This document shows, one piece after another, positions 30,337 to 41,836 of a DNA stretch of 64,000 nt. Numbering within the stretch: the stretch's first letter is position 1; every line of letters starts with the position of its first letter. This stretch comes from Paralithodes platypus (taxonomy: Eukaryota > Arthropoda > Malacostraca > Decapoda > Lithodidae): assembly GCA_032716605.1 (NCBI GenBank), contig CM064572.1:37712010-37776009 (forward strand), given 5' to 3'. The notes beneath the pieces are model-generated. The model was not told the DNA's origin. It ran no database searches and saw only the letters and a list, made by a program, of their open reading frames with translations. The translations under genes were made by a program, and so were the position numbers.

Positions 30337-31324
30337 TTAATGTGAAATGATTAACTTTATCAAAAGCTTTTTTAAATCAATGAAAGCTGTATAAACATTT
30401 GAGTCTTCTAATCTGTATCTTAAAATTGTTTCTTTAAAAATCAAGCATGCTGAGGATGTAGAGTGATTAGCCCTAAACCCATGCTGCCTCTCATTAAAGT
30501 TCACATAATGCAAAATTTTATATTTTAAGCAATATTCAAATAATTTTAAGAAAACTGGCGATGATATAATAGGTCTACAATTATCCAAGGAGCTTTGATC
30601 TTTATATTTATCTTTAATAAGGGGCAAAATAAGTCCGGACGTCATCTCATCAGGCAAATGTCCATGTGCAATAAATGATGAAAACATTTTAGCAATTAGT
30701 CTTACCGCGCTTTCAGAACAAAACTTCACATGATTAGAATGAATGTTATCATGGCCAATGACCCAATTTAGCTCAGATAATGCCAAACAAACATCTTTGG
30801 TGTTGATAACTCCCAATAATTTGCCTCTTTGCACATGCACATTTAACTTGTCTCTTATAAGTTCATATTTATCTCTTTTCTGGCATTTGCTGTCATCAAA
30901 AACGTTTTTAAAATTCTGCGAAAATTTATCAGCAATTTTACTGGAGTCACATTCACCTTCACTTTTAACATTTAAATAACACTTATTATTTTTAGTTTTC
31001 CTGACTTCTTTCCAGAATGCATTATATCTTTTATTGCTTAAAGACTCAGCTAATTTATCATTTCTAATATTGATTTTATTATTTTTAATATTTTAATGCG
31101 TTCTTAAACAGTTTCCTGGAAGATGTCATATTGTCAAGTAAATCACCATATACAGGACAGCCATTTTCTTTCCATTTTAAGAAATGTTCTCTAGCATTTT
31201 TATACAACCCACTAACATGGTCATTCCATCCTGGTTTTATCTGATAATTTTTTGTACTTTCAATTGCATATTCCTCAGACGACTCTTTCAGTATACTTAC
31301 AAGTGAGTTATAAATGTAATTCAA
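30337..31324 (-). pseudogene. LINE A copy 1: linker and N-terminal RT, frameshifted
   Basis: The frame holds ALSELNWVIGHDNIHSNHVK, DEMTSGLILPLIKDKYKDQS, the RT motif SSPVFLKLFEYCLKYKILHY and TAFIDLKK. There it loses one A in a T/A run near 30369, and the rest moves to the frame of the chimeric ORF. Upstream, 31085-31324 keeps ELNYIYNSLVSILKESSEEY-like linker sequence. A second shift lies near 31090, where two bases of an AT run are lost relative to copy 2. It is not functional. Confidence 0.8.
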
Positions 31325-31364
31325 TTCTGCAATATGACTATTGTTTTCACATTTGTATGTACAA

Positions 31365-31404
31365 ATATAGATAGATAGATAGATAGATAGATAGTTAGTT
31401 AGTT
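31365..31404. repeat. (TAGA)n / (TTAG)n junction between LINE A copies
   Basis: About 28 bp of ATAG followed by TTAG units, which are the 3' tail of copy 2. Confidence 0.9.
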
Positions 31405-31545
31405 AATTCTTTATTTCATAAAAGGTTACATGGTAACATTTTACATATATACAGATAGATTCAGACTCAAATCTTTATTTCATAAAAGGCAACACAATTA
31501 ACTTTTTACATATATACAATAGAGATAACAGTAACCTCATATACA

Positions 31546-34436
31546 TTACCGCATTCTAGGTTCATGGTTTTGTACAAACATAATTCTTGACTTGATAGCA
31601 TTTATATCATTAGTTTTCAAATCTGATACGTCATATTCATGTAATAGGATATGGTTAACTTCCTTTCCTAACGATAGGTATTCATCAAGGTGTAATAAAC
31701 ATTTCTGTAAAAACTTGCAAGGTTTTAGGAGACATTTGTGAGCAAATCTAATTTTTAACCAATTCATTAAATGATTAAATGTCATTAGTCCAACCAATTC
31801 ACATGCATGATGATTACTTTCCCAATATTTTAATTTCAGCATTTTCTTTATTGCTTTGTGGTAACCAATTGCAAATTGCTTAAGAGGAAGTTTGCACTTT
31901 TTGTTATAAAACCATAATTCAGAACCATAAAAACTTGAGCAGTAACTTTGGAACAACTGAATAAAAACCCTAACATTAACATTAGCAAATTTACGTAAAA
32001 TACAATTAAATTCATTATAAAACTTGTTACGACACCTAATTACGTCTTTGTCATTATTTAAATTATCATCTATTATAAACCCTAGATACTTTTGTTCATT
32101 AACAACATTCAATATCTCTCCACATAGCATCAACTTTGGCTTTAAGTTTTTATCTTTATTGTCTTTGAAATACATGCATGATGATTTATTAATATTAATG
32201 TCAATATCAATTTCTTTTGCTTCATTTCCAAGCATATTTAGTAAAAACTGTAATCCCGATGACGATGGTGCTAATACAACAATATCGTCAGCGTAAGCAC
32301 TAATATTACTTGATATATTTCCTAGTGTGCACCCCTTTTTACATTTAGACACTTTTTCAATCAGCCTATCTATATAAAGATTAACTAATATCGGAGACAA
32401 GACTCCTCCCTGTCTTACTCCATTCATTATTTTCCAGGGTTTTGATATTGAGTCTTTATGCTTAGTAGCAACCAGTTGATTTCTATAAAGATATAATATT
32501 ATGTTCGCATAAAAGTGTGGAATACCTGCTTCAATAAGTTTACTTATTAATGTGAAATGATTAACTTTATCAAAAGCTTTTTTAAAATCAATGAAAGCTG
32601 TATAAACATTTGAGTCTTCTAATCTGTATCTTAAAATTGTTTCTTTAAAAATCAAGCACGCTGAGGATGTAGAGTGATTAGCCCTAAACCCATGCTGCCT
32701 CTCATTAAAGTTCACATAATGCAAAATTTTATATTTTAAGCAATATTCAAATAATTTAAGAAAACTGGCGATGATATAATAGGTCTATAATTATCCAAGG
32801 AGCTTTGATCTTTATATTTATCTTTAATAAGGGGCAAAATAAGTCCGGACGTCATCTCATCAGGCAAATGTCCATGTGCAATAAATGATGAAAACATTTT
32901 AGCAATTAGTCTTACCGCGCTTTCAGAACAAAACTTCACATGATTAGAATGAATGTTATCATGGCCAATGACCCAATTTAGCTCAGATAATGCCAAACAA
33001 ACATCTTTGGTGTTGATAACTCCCAATAATTTGCCTCTTTGCACATGCACATTTAACTTGTCTCTTATAAGTTCATATTTATCTCTTTTCTGGCATTTGC
33101 TGTCATCAAAAACGTTTTTAAAATTCTGCGAAAATTTATCAGCAATTTTACTGGAGTCACATTCACCTTCAATTTTAACATTTAAATAACACTTATTATT
33201 TTTAGTTTTCCTGACTTCTTTCCAGAATGCATTATATCTTTTATTGCTTAAAGACTCAGCTAATTTATCATTTCTAATATTGATTTTATTATTTTTAATA
33301 TATTTTAATGCGTTCTTAAACAGTTTCCTGGAAGATGTCATATTGTCAAGTAAATCACCATATACAGGACAGCCATTTCCTTTCCATTTTAAGAAATGTT
33401 CTCTAGCATTTTTATACAACCCACTAACATGGTCATTCCATCCTGGTTTTATCTGATAATTTTTTGTACTTTCAATTGCATATTCCTCAGACGACTCTTT
33501 CAGTATACTTACAAGTGAGTTATAAATGTAATTCAATTCTGCAATATGACTATTGTTTTCACATTTGTATGTACAACAATCTAAACAACTAAAGTTCATT
33601 AAATCAGACTGTACAATAGTCTCACTCATTTTGTCTTTATAGTTTGTAACAACATCATTTGATGTAAATAACTTCCAGTTTATGAAGCTAGAAAACTTAG
33701 ATTCGGGAATAATTTTTATATTGTCTAAATTAATATTAATTTTAAAAACTAATGGAAAATGATCAAATAAGGCCAGGTCATATCGTACATTAATGTCAGT
33801 AATATAAGTGTTCATATTATCCGAAGCTATCACATGATCTAACCAACTAGTAGAGTTATTACCAGGAGACAAATAAGTAAAAGTTTCGTCCGGTAACACT
33901 TCATCAATAACACATAGGCTTTTATTATCAATTAGGTTCAATAGCTCTTCCCAGAATCTGCCTTTACAGTAATTTGCATTAAAATCACCACTAATAATAA
34001 TATTGTTAATATTTTGTTCATCAATGAAATTTTCTAAAACAGCAAGTGACTGTCTATATTCATCTATGCTATCATCATTCTGTTTATCGCAAGGCAGATA
34101 CACATTAATAATTAAATATGTTCGTATTTTTGTCTTCAATGTTACACCTACAATTCTGTCATCACAAAACACTGACTCAATCTTATTACTTAATTTTTTG
34201 TTCCACATTATCGCCACCCCTTTCGACGGCCTACCCTCTATTATTCCCTCATTAGTTCGGTCTTCAACGCTGGCTATGCAGTCAAAAGATTCGGTTATAG
34301 TGTTCATAAAGGGAATATCATCCTTGAGCAACATTAATTCTTGTAATAAAATCATATCATATTCTAAGGTTAACTTGCGTACTGTTTCTATATTATTTCT
34401 TACAGAGTTACAATTATAAGAAGCAATACTAACCAT
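31546..34436 (-). pseudogene. LINE A ORF2: APE endonuclease and reverse transcriptase, one frameshift
   Basis: ORF2 nicks the target and primes reverse transcription. It starts at an ATG (34436), 20 bp after the ORF1 stop. The endonuclease (about residues 1-235) shows IASYNCNSVR, LLQELM, INVYLPCD, SGDFNANY, TSWLDHVIASD and ALFDHFPLV, so the usual catalytic residues are there. A linker follows, then RT: LPDEMTSGLILPLIKD, DNYRPIISSPVF, AFIDFKKAFDKVNH, GVRQGGVLSPILVNLYID and the catalytic AYADDIVVL. One base is missing in a T run near 32757 compared with copy 1. This splits the frame into 566- and 392-codon parts. That is the only visible lesion, so this copy is young. Confidence 0.88.
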
Positions 34437-34456
34437 ATTTTGAAATTAACTACAAT

Positions 34457-34729
34457 TTATACAAAAGTCTTTGATTTAGCCATATAAAACTTTCTCACAT
34501 TAACATGTTTTGGCCAGCATTCCGGTTGAAGTAATTGTTCCCTATCTTCTAGTGTGACTGTCAGTTTGAAAGACTTCCAATCTTTTTTAGCGTGTAAAGA
34601 TTCTAACTCAATGCATTTAATGGCCTCAACTTTTAGTTCATTTTTTGTGAAGTCGAGAATGTCATCACTATCAGATTCTAGATCAACATTTCCTATGTAT
34701 ATATCTACAGTTCTACGATTGCCTAGATA
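34457..34729 (-). pseudogene. LINE A ORF1, C-terminal end only
   Basis: Before the stop the frame reads RTVDIYIGNVDLE, AIKCIELESLHAKKDWKSFK and CWPKHVNVRKFYMAKSK. The pattern KSFKLTV..LLQPE.WP..V.VRKFY is common to the C-terminal domain of ORF1 proteins in several CR1-type LINEs, where it is thought to bind RNA. The upstream residues of the ORF (Ser/Leu/Ile/Tyr rich) are just the (TAGA)n tract, so the ORF is truncated. Confidence 0.7.
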
Positions 34730-34730
34730 C

Positions 34731-34775
<45 letters not shown>
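34730..34775. repeat. (TAGA)n microsatellite at LINE A 5' break
   Basis: About 45 bp, followed by GAGATAGAGAG. Confidence 0.95.
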
Positions 34776-34799
34776 GATAGAGAGAAAGAAAGGGAGAAC

Positions 34800-35190
34800 A
34801 AGAGAGACAGAGTTACAAGGAATAGTTAGTATCTCAAAGATCTTGCGTCCTATCTGGGGAGATATTGGATGTGGTACGAGATAATTATAGTGTGTAGTGC
34901 ATTACACTCAGTACAGAGTGTGAACAATACTATCTACTCTCTTCTTGAAATGCTCTACTGAAGAGCTGTATACAACTTCGGAGGGAGTTATTTCCAGGTA
35001 CAACCGATCTTACTTGGGAATAAGTTTTCACAAATACTAGTGCTGAACCTTCTAAGTAAAGGATGTGTATCGCTCTACTTTTCTTATAGTCCTTCAGCAT
35101 TTCTTGGAAAATTCTAGCATATTGGTAAGACATGCTCGGTGTCGCCTATATCCATGTTAGGAATCTGTAATGAAGTTGAGAGATACTGTA
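34800..35190. other. Unassigned stretch with a possible old coding remnant
   Basis: The minus frame 34930-35133 reads ARIFQEMLKDYKKSRAIHIL and VVPGNNSLRSCIQLFSRAFQ. It does not look like low complexity, but I do not recognise it. It could be the C terminus of an old LINE. Confidence 0.35.
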
Positions 35191-35252
35191 GATACACTGA
35201 TCACGTAGACCTTACGATCCAAGGGAGGTGGTCGGGATTTAATTTTATGGAT
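35190..35252 (+). repeat. Short dispersed repeat (CACTGGCCACACAGACCTTACGAT family)
   Basis: Diverged copy: ATACACTGATCACGTAGACC, TTACGATCC, GGTGGTCGGGATTTAAT. See 9731. Confidence 0.7.
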
Positions 35253-35485
35253 AGTGGAACTCCACATAATAATAGTGGAAGAAAAGGATCCACAGATGAA
35301 GATGAGAGAGAAAGGTACAGTACACCATGTAGAAGGAATATATAATACAGTACAGGATATGAAGTGTGCGTTTGTGTGTGTGTGTGTGAGAGAAAGAGAG
35401 AGGAAGTGATAAGGAAATAGTGTGCGAAAATATAACCTTGGGTAGAATTTTGTGTTATTATTAGTAGGTCAAAGTGTGTGTGTGT

Positions 35486-37211
35486 GTACTCGCCTAATTG
35501 TACTCACCTAATTGTAGTATACAGGAATTGAGTTTTTAGGCTCGTCTTGTCCCGCTTCCCAAGATTCTGTTATCTAATTTGGCTTTAAAAATTTGGATAT
35601 TCCCCGCACCCACCACTTCATCATCCAACTGATTCCACATATTAATACTTCTATACGGAAAGCTGAATTTCCTCACATCTCCTTTACATCTGCCTTTCTT
35701 TAACTTGCAACTATGTCCTCTAGTCCTCCCTTTATCTCCCTCGATAAAGTCCTCCTTGTCTATCCTTTCCAATTCCCTAACACATTTATACATCATAATC
35801 ATATCCCCTCTTTCTCTTCTTTCACTTAGAGTTGGCAAGTTCAATCTCTCTAATCTCTCTTCATATGTCAGTTATCTTAGTTCTGGAATCATCTTCGTTG
35901 CAGCTCTCTGTACTTTCTCCAACTTAATTATATGTTTGTTTTAAGATGGGGTGACCACACCACTGCCGCATATTCCAATTTAGGCCTCACCATTGATTTT
36001 ATTATATTTACTAGCATCTCTTCATTCAAATAGTTGAATGCTATTTTTACTTTATTCAACAGGCCATAAGCTTCTCCCACTATTTTGTTAATATGGCTCT
36101 CGGGTGAAAGATCTCCCTGTATTATAATGCCCAAGTCCTTTTCCTTCTCTGAGGGGTTAATCACGCATTCTCCTAGTTTATATTCCCAATGAGGTCTTCT
36201 TTTACTCACACCCCCTTCCATCACATGACATTTATCTTTGTTAAAATCTAATTTCCACATCTTGCTCCACTGATCTGTCTTATCCAGATCACACTGTAGC
36301 TTTCTACAACTATTTTCGTCCACTATATGTTTCATAATTTTTGCATCGTCAGCAAACATATTCATGTATGCATTTATTTCCTCTGGCATGTCATTTATAT
36401 AGACCAGAAACATAATTGGGGCCAACACTGATCCCTGTGGAACTCCGCTTGTAACATCCCTCCATGTTGATAAGCTGTCTCTCATCATGGTTCTCATCTG
36501 TCTTCCCGAGAGATAGTCCTCCATCCACTTCAACAAATTACCCTGAACCCCTCCAAACTTCTTCAACTTCCATCTAAGTCTACTATGAGGAACTCTGTCA
36601 AAGGCCTTCCTTATATCAAGATACACACAGTCCGCCCATCCTTCTCTCTCTTATAGTATATCTATCATCCTATCATAAAAGCTCAGCAGATTAGTAACAC
36701 ATGATTTTCCCTCACTGAATCCAAATTGTCTTACAGTAAGTAAATTATTTTCTTCCAAGTACTTTATCCATCTTCTTTTAATAATCTTCTCACACATTTT
36801 ACAAACAACACTTGTCAGTGACACTGGTCTATAGTTTAGCGGCTGCTCCCTACTCCCACCGTTGTAGATTGATACTACATTAGCCCTTTTCCAGTCTAGT
36901 GGTAATTTTCCAACTTCAACAGAGTACTTAATTATTTCATATAAAGGTTTTACCAATTCCTCAGCACATTCTTTTAGAATCCATCCTGCTATATTGTCTG
37001 GGCCCATAGATTTTCTCACATCTAGTCCCTTCATAAGTTCTAGTAGTTCCTCTGGTTGGAAGATAATATCCCCCAATTTTTCATAATTTTGGTATATAAT
37101 CTCTGGTTCTAAAAATTGTTCATCCATAGCATAAACTGAATGTAATGTACTATTCATAACTTCACATATCTTATCATCCCACCTCCGTCGGCGTGAAGAA
37201 GTATTGTAATC

Positions 37212-37212
<1 letters not shown>
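35486..37212 (-). mobile_element. LINE D: CR1-like LINE, 5'-truncated, in a (GT)n array
   Basis: Both ends touch GT arrays: the 3' tail ACAATTAGGTGAGT / ACAATTAGGCGAGT is followed by (GT)n on the plus strand at about 35472-35488, and the 5' break at CACTGTGTG meets (GT)n at 37213-37248. The tail unit repeats at 14-bp spacing. It is a distinct family from LINE C. No endonuclease is left. Confidence 0.8.
35536..37205 (-). pseudogene. LINE D reverse transcriptase, one stop and one frameshift
   Basis: The coding part begins before the RT (RRRWDDKICEVMNSTLHS) and shows IAGWILKECAEELVKPLYEI, NYRPVSLTSVVCKMCEKI and GFSEGKSCVTNLLSFYD. An in-frame TAA at 36651-36653 follows, then CVYLDIRKAFDRVPH, SGVPQGSVLAPIMFLVYIND and the active-site MFADDAK. 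A frameshift near 35930 comes after WSPHLKTNI. The C-terminal LNLPTLSERRERGDMIMMYK to the stop is in the new frame. This order is typical of CR1-clade elements. It is not functional. Confidence 0.88.

Positions 37213-37250
<38 letters not shown>
37213..37250. repeat. (GT)n microsatellite
   Basis: About 36 bp of GT at the LINE D 5' break. Confidence 0.95.
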
Positions 37251-37299
37251 ACATTCTTTCGTGGCGGTAGTGACATGTTCTCTGTATGTACAACTGTAC

Positions 37300-37500
37300 A
37301 TACATGACAGAAGTGATGATATTGGGCATTATGGTAGTAGTAGTGATGGTGATGGTTTATAGTATTTGTCATGATCTGTAGAAGGGACTGGAGTTTTCGC
37401 AGAGAGGCTCCAGTCCTGACGCTATTCTTGACATACAGTGTGCTGGATTAATAATCCAATAGGGTTGATAGCCTCTGAAGTTCTATTGTAACAAACTAAA
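37300..37500. other. No gene seen
   Basis: Short GTGATGGT-rich patch followed by unassigned sequence with GGAGCCTCTCTGCGAAAACT-like complement at 37390-37410. No repeat partner was found. Confidence 0.4.
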
Positions 37501-37840
37501 TGATCGAAGTGATGATAATGGTGTGTCTGAGTATTATAGTATATAGTGATAGTGGTGATGAGTATGGTAGTAATTATGATGTTGCGCATGATCTGTAGTG
37601 ATGATGGTTATTATGGTAGTGATGGGGGTGGTTATCGTGTAAGTGATTGTGATAGTGGTGATAGTAGTAGTGATGATGATGGTGATAGTAGTAGTGATGA
37701 TGGTGACAGTTGTAGTGATGATGGTGATAGTAGTAGTGATGATGGTGATAGTAGTAGTGATAATGACAATAGTGATAATGGTGATAGTAGTAGTGATGAT
37801 GATGGTGATAGTAGTAATAATGATGGTGATAGTAGTCAAT
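37500..37840. repeat. GTGATGATGGTGATAGTAGTA minisatellite, left part
   Basis: Degenerate units of 15-24 bp (multiples of 3) built of GTGATGATG and ATAGTAGTA. Frames on both strands stay open for this reason. It continues at 40560-40795 on the other side of LINE E. Confidence 0.9.
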
Positions 37841-40559
37841 CAATCAATCAATTCAATCAATTCCTTTATTTCGCAATACATATGTACAGTACACAGTACA
37901 AAACACACACATTACATAATCCAATAAAAATTATAGTAAAGTAAAATCAAAATGTATTAAACATTCAACATTATTTCATATATACAAACTATTTACAATA
38001 TTAGCTTCTGATAGTCATGATAAAATCATCAAATAAAATATTATAAAAAATATATGCATTCAAAACTCAATTATGACGATGGAAGTTATGCGATAATGAA
38101 ATTATCTAATTCAATTAAAATGCAATTTCTAAAACGTATTTGTTGCATATAACCGCTGTTAAAAAATAATAGTTACGCCCTTCAAGAGCTAAAACCCATA
38201 ATAGAAACATGGACCTCGCCTGTCCTCATGCCCTTGTACCCACTCAATCCTGGCTCTCAAAACATCTAGATTTTCTCCTAGTACATCTACATTATAAGTT
38301 TTTCGAAACAAATTTACCACATTTTGAACCATGAAACCTTCTTTAATAATAGGAATATTATGCCTAATTATAGGATTTTGAGACCTTAATACTCTTTTGC
38401 AGTATCGTGCTTGAACTAATGCTGTATGATGATTGAGTAGCAATTGTTTGCATCGAGCTGCCGTGATATGGCTGCTGGCGTAGGGAGGTACGCCACAAAT
38501 ACGCTTAAGGGATTTATTAAATGCAACTGAAAATGCTTTAAAACCATTAGAATTAAAAGAACTGTCGTGATTCCATAGGGGAAGTCCATAATCTGGTAGA
38601 CAGTAAGAATTAAAAAGAAATAACATTGTATCTTTGTTCACTTGTTTGTAATTTCTAAAAATACTATTAAAAGATCCATAACAATTATTTATTCTAAAAG
38701 TTATGTCATCTGAGTCTTTAAAATTAAACAAAATATTATGGCCCAGATATTTGAATCCCTTCACCACCTCCAAGGTATCTCCGTTCAGCTCAATGCTCTG
38801 CGTCTGCTGATTATTATTGGTAGTAAATATCATGCATTTAGATTTATCTCTGTTAATTTTAAGTAAATGTTGATCAATACAAGAACATAATTTGCTATAT
38901 AATAAATCCATATCTTGAAAAGAATCAGCCAGGAGGACTATATCATCAGCGTAGGCTAATATGTTGCATCTCACATCTCCATATTTACATCCTGCATTAG
39001 TACCAGCCACTTCATTTATAATTTTGTCCATGTATAAATTGTATAGAAAGGGTGAGAGTATTCCACCTTGCCTCACACCTTGCCTCACACCTTGCCTCAC
39101 ACACACCTTTCTCAACATAAACATAGTTGCTATAAGAGTCTTGCCATCTTACATTCGCTTTCTGATTCCTTAGGTAATGCATTAAAATTAATATTACATC
39201 TACTGGGAGTGACAATTCTAATAATTTGTTCCCTAAAATAAAATGGTCTACCCTATCAAAAGCTTTACTTAGGTCAATAAATGTAGCTACTGCATTGTTC
39301 TTACAATTCGAGTATTTTTTCATAATGTCTTTAAGAATAAAACAAGTATCTGTGGTTGAAGACCCTGATTTAAACCCGAATTGTCTAAAGTTGAGAACCA
39401 CTTTTTCAGATAAAATATCTAAAATAAATAATTCAAATAGTTTTAAAAGGCATGAGGACTGCATAATGGGTCTGTAATTATCTGACTGTAATATTTTTCC
39501 TACTGTCTTTTATAATAGGTGTAATAGTACCCTTCAGCAAGTCACCAGGGAGATAGCAGTGGATAAAACAAGTATTTAAAAAATGAGCAATATTTTCCAA
39601 AAAAGACCAAGAGGCATTCTTTAAAAAAATTGTGTGAATAAAATCATGACCTTCACCAGAGTTAAGACGCATTAACAATTGTTTTATAGTGTGACTAGAA
39701 ATCTTTAAACGCATTTTTCTACCTTCAGGCCACGCTTGCTTAATATCATTTAAGAAGTCTCGCTCAGCGTTAGGATTATTTGAAGGTTGACTTAAAAGAT
39801 TTTTTTCTTTAAATACTTTAGTTATATTAGAATTGCCACTCTGGCCATTTATAACACTTGATACCTTTTTACACCCTTTCTTTCTTTTTACTTCATTCCA
39901 AAATTCACTCTTATTCTTATATAACAACTTTTCCGTTATTGAATTACAAAGCTCTCTCTGTTCGTTAATTTTACATTCATTTAGTGCCTTTTTAAATTCC
40001 TTCCGACTGTCTAACATATCTCTATGAATATCTGTTCCTCGTATCCTGCCATTCCTCACCCAGGTTAAGAATTTCTCCCTGGCAATAGTGTGTTTAGCCT
40101 TAATACACCGGTTCCATCCTGGTATCACTTTATATTTGTTCTTTTTAATATTAGCACGTGCATAGCCTCTACTAGCGCTCACAATGCTGGTCGTGATTAG
40201 TGAATACAATGTATCAATCCTTCTTAGATGATTGGGATCCCGACACCCTAACCTATGGCAATCATGAATAGGGAAGGAATAAAAATCTTGTAAAAGATTG
40301 TCAACCCTCTGATTAATATGATTAATTTCTTGCATGCTTAACCTTTGCCAGTTAACACGAGTTTGATTATTGTCAGCAAGTAAGCCAGAATCTTTAATCT
40401 TTTGACCTCCCCTAGTAAATTTTAAAATAGCTTCCATTGGCGTGGTCCGATCCTATAATGTGTTGAAGTATTTTTATGTTGTTAACTGTAATATGATTGT
40501 GCACCTTGCCTATTACATGATCCAGCCATCTGGTGACGGAATCCCCATATCCAACAAAT
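37841..40559 (-). mobile_element. LINE E: 5'-truncated LINE related to LINE A, inserted in a minisatellite
   Basis: The 3' end has an (ATTG)n tail (minus strand) after TATTGCGAAATAAAGGAATT, similar to the GAAATAAAGAATTAAC end of LINE A. The 5' break at about 40559 is within the endonuclease. Both sides join the same GTGATG minisatellite, so the insertion site is clear. A short AGTAG duplication is possible but cannot be separated from the repeat. Confidence 0.85.
38189..40559 (-). pseudogene. LINE E ORF2: end of endonuclease, linker, RT; two frameshifts
   Basis: The first residues FVGYGDSVTRWLDHVIG and IIGSDH are the last endonuclease motifs. The linker (39478-40437) includes KYKVIPGWNRCIKAKHTIAR. 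A frameshift near 39490 splits NIT/SDNYRPIMQSS. RT continues as RQFGFKSGSSTTDTCFILKD and ATFIDLSKAFDRVDH in frame 39012-39464. A second shift at the VRQG motif follows, where a 12-bp unit is triplicated with extra CA. The last frame (38189-39124) has LAYADDIVLLADS and a long C terminus ending WVQGHEDRRGPCFYYGF, comparable to FVQNHEPRMR at the LINE A end. Confidence 0.85.
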
Positions 40560-40791
40560 GTATAGGAGTAGTAGTGATGATGGTGACAGTAGTAGTGATG
40601 ATGGTGACAGTAGTAGTGATGATGGTGATATTAGTAGTGATGATGGTGATAGTAGTAGTAAAGGTGACAGTGGTAGTGATAATGGTGACAGTAGTAGTGA
40701 TGATGGTGGTAGTAGTAGTGATGATGGTGACCGTAGTAGTGATGATGGTGATATGAGTGATGATAATGGTGATAGTAGTGATGATGACAGT

Positions 40792-40795
<4 letters not shown>
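40560..40795. repeat. GTGATGATGGTGATAGTAGTA minisatellite, right part
   Basis: The same repeat as 37500-37840, separated by LINE E. An (AT)n array follows at 40796-40840. Confidence 0.9.
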
Positions 40796-40844
<49 letters not shown>

Positions 40845-40849
40845 TATAT

Positions 40850-41320
40850 AATGTCTTGAGATCATAAAACCAACGGAATATGCTATACCGTGTACTGTAA
40901 ATAGCCTGTATACAGTATATACTGTATATCGCTATAATACGTTGTCAGTTCCGACACCTTAAGAAAAAATAAATAAACTATTAAAATTATTCATTCAGTT
41001 AAATATCTGTCATAACACAAACAACCAAACCATCGCAATAATAAATGACGAAAAAATTATCATTCATTTCACTCTCAACAAACGAATTGAGTAAAAATAT
41101 ATATATATACAAATTTTACAGCACAGACTTGCCTTTTAAATTATAACACCAATAGCGCTAGACAAAAAATAAAAAATAAATAAATATAAAACTAAAAAAA
41201 AATACAACTAAATAAAACAGACAGCAATAAAGAGAGAGCGCGGAATTCGTTGCCTTTAGCTGTGTTAAAAATGGACAAACGTAAAACTTCGCAGGCTCAT
41301 TAGATAACACACCCACTCAC
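40850..41320. other. AT-rich stretch, no gene seen
   Basis: It includes AT-rich patches (TATACAGTATATACTGTATA near 40910) and A-rich sequence, ending in (CT)n at 41330-41368. Confidence 0.5.
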
Positions 41321-41336
41321 ACTTACTTCCTCTCTC

Positions 41337-41367
<31 letters not shown>

Positions 41368-41439
41368 CACACCCGACACTCATAAAACACGCACACGGGT
41401 AAAGCTGTACACAAAAGCATAAATTAGCCGGTACAATGG

Positions 41440-41720
41440 AACGCAACTATGTAAACACGGGCTCCACACACAGACGAATGCACACACATACATAGACGAA
41501 CACACGGACAAACACACACACATACACATACATAGCCGATCAAAGACACACAGGCAAATGCACAAACATACACAGACGAACACACTGACAGACAGACACA
41601 CACACAGACGAATTACACACATACATACTGTAGACGATCAAACACACACTGGCGAATACACTCACACACGGACAGACACACACAGACGAATACACACACA
41701 CACATAGACGATCAAACATA
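41440..41720. repeat. CA-rich degenerate repeat with CAGACGAA motif
   Basis: The units CACACACATACATAGACGA and CACACAGACGAA recur irregularly. The minus-strand Cys/Val-rich ORFs are artefacts. Confidence 0.85.
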
Positions 41721-41769
41721 TATAGACACACACGAGACGAAACCACACAAAACCTGCGTTACAAACACT

Positions 41770-41809
<40 letters not shown>

Positions 41810-41836
41810 TGTATATATATATATATATATATATAT
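41770..41836. repeat. (AT)n array abutting the solo LTR
   Basis: TA repeats with one ACTGTA interruption, directly at the LTR end. A further AT array with CCGG interruption flanks the other end (43337-43375). Confidence 0.9.

Larger units (their letters stand above)
27796..31364 (-). mobile_element. LINE A copy 1 (5'-truncated, interrupted by LINE B)
   Basis: It spans the 3' UTR (27796-28072), the RT (29459-30840) and part of the linker after the endonuclease (to 31364). LINE B sits in between. It matches copy 2 closely over its whole length. The 3' end is a TTAACTAACTAAC tail (minus strand). The 3' UTR contains CCTTTTATGAAATAAAG twice, about 65 bp apart. The 5' break lies at GTACAA, joined directly to a (TAGA)n tract and the 3' tail of copy 2. 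Confidence 0.85.
31405..34729 (-). mobile_element. LINE A copy 2 (truncated in ORF1)
   Basis: It contains the end of ORF1, the complete endonuclease-RT ORF2 with one frameshift, and the 3' UTR. The 5' end breaks inside ORF1 at CTAGATACAT, where a (TAGA)n tract begins (34730-34775). It is thus bounded by the same tetranucleotide on both sides, which fits either insertion into a TAGA array or tail-derived expansion. Its RT pattern (GVRQGGVLSP, YADDIVVLAPSSSGLQ) suggests a CR1-superfamily clade of the Daphne/Crack type. That is inferred, not tested. Confidence 0.85.

Noticed and set aside
30337..31324. Plus-strand ORFs opposite the LINEs (for example 29814-30086, 32024-32296, 48365-48895)
   Set aside because: They are mirror frames of the RT genes. 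They recur only because the LINE copies are alike.
34930..35133. 67-codon minus ORF as a host gene exon
   Set aside because: It reads like protein, but I could not match it to any family, and splice signals alone cannot decide. It is left as unassigned.
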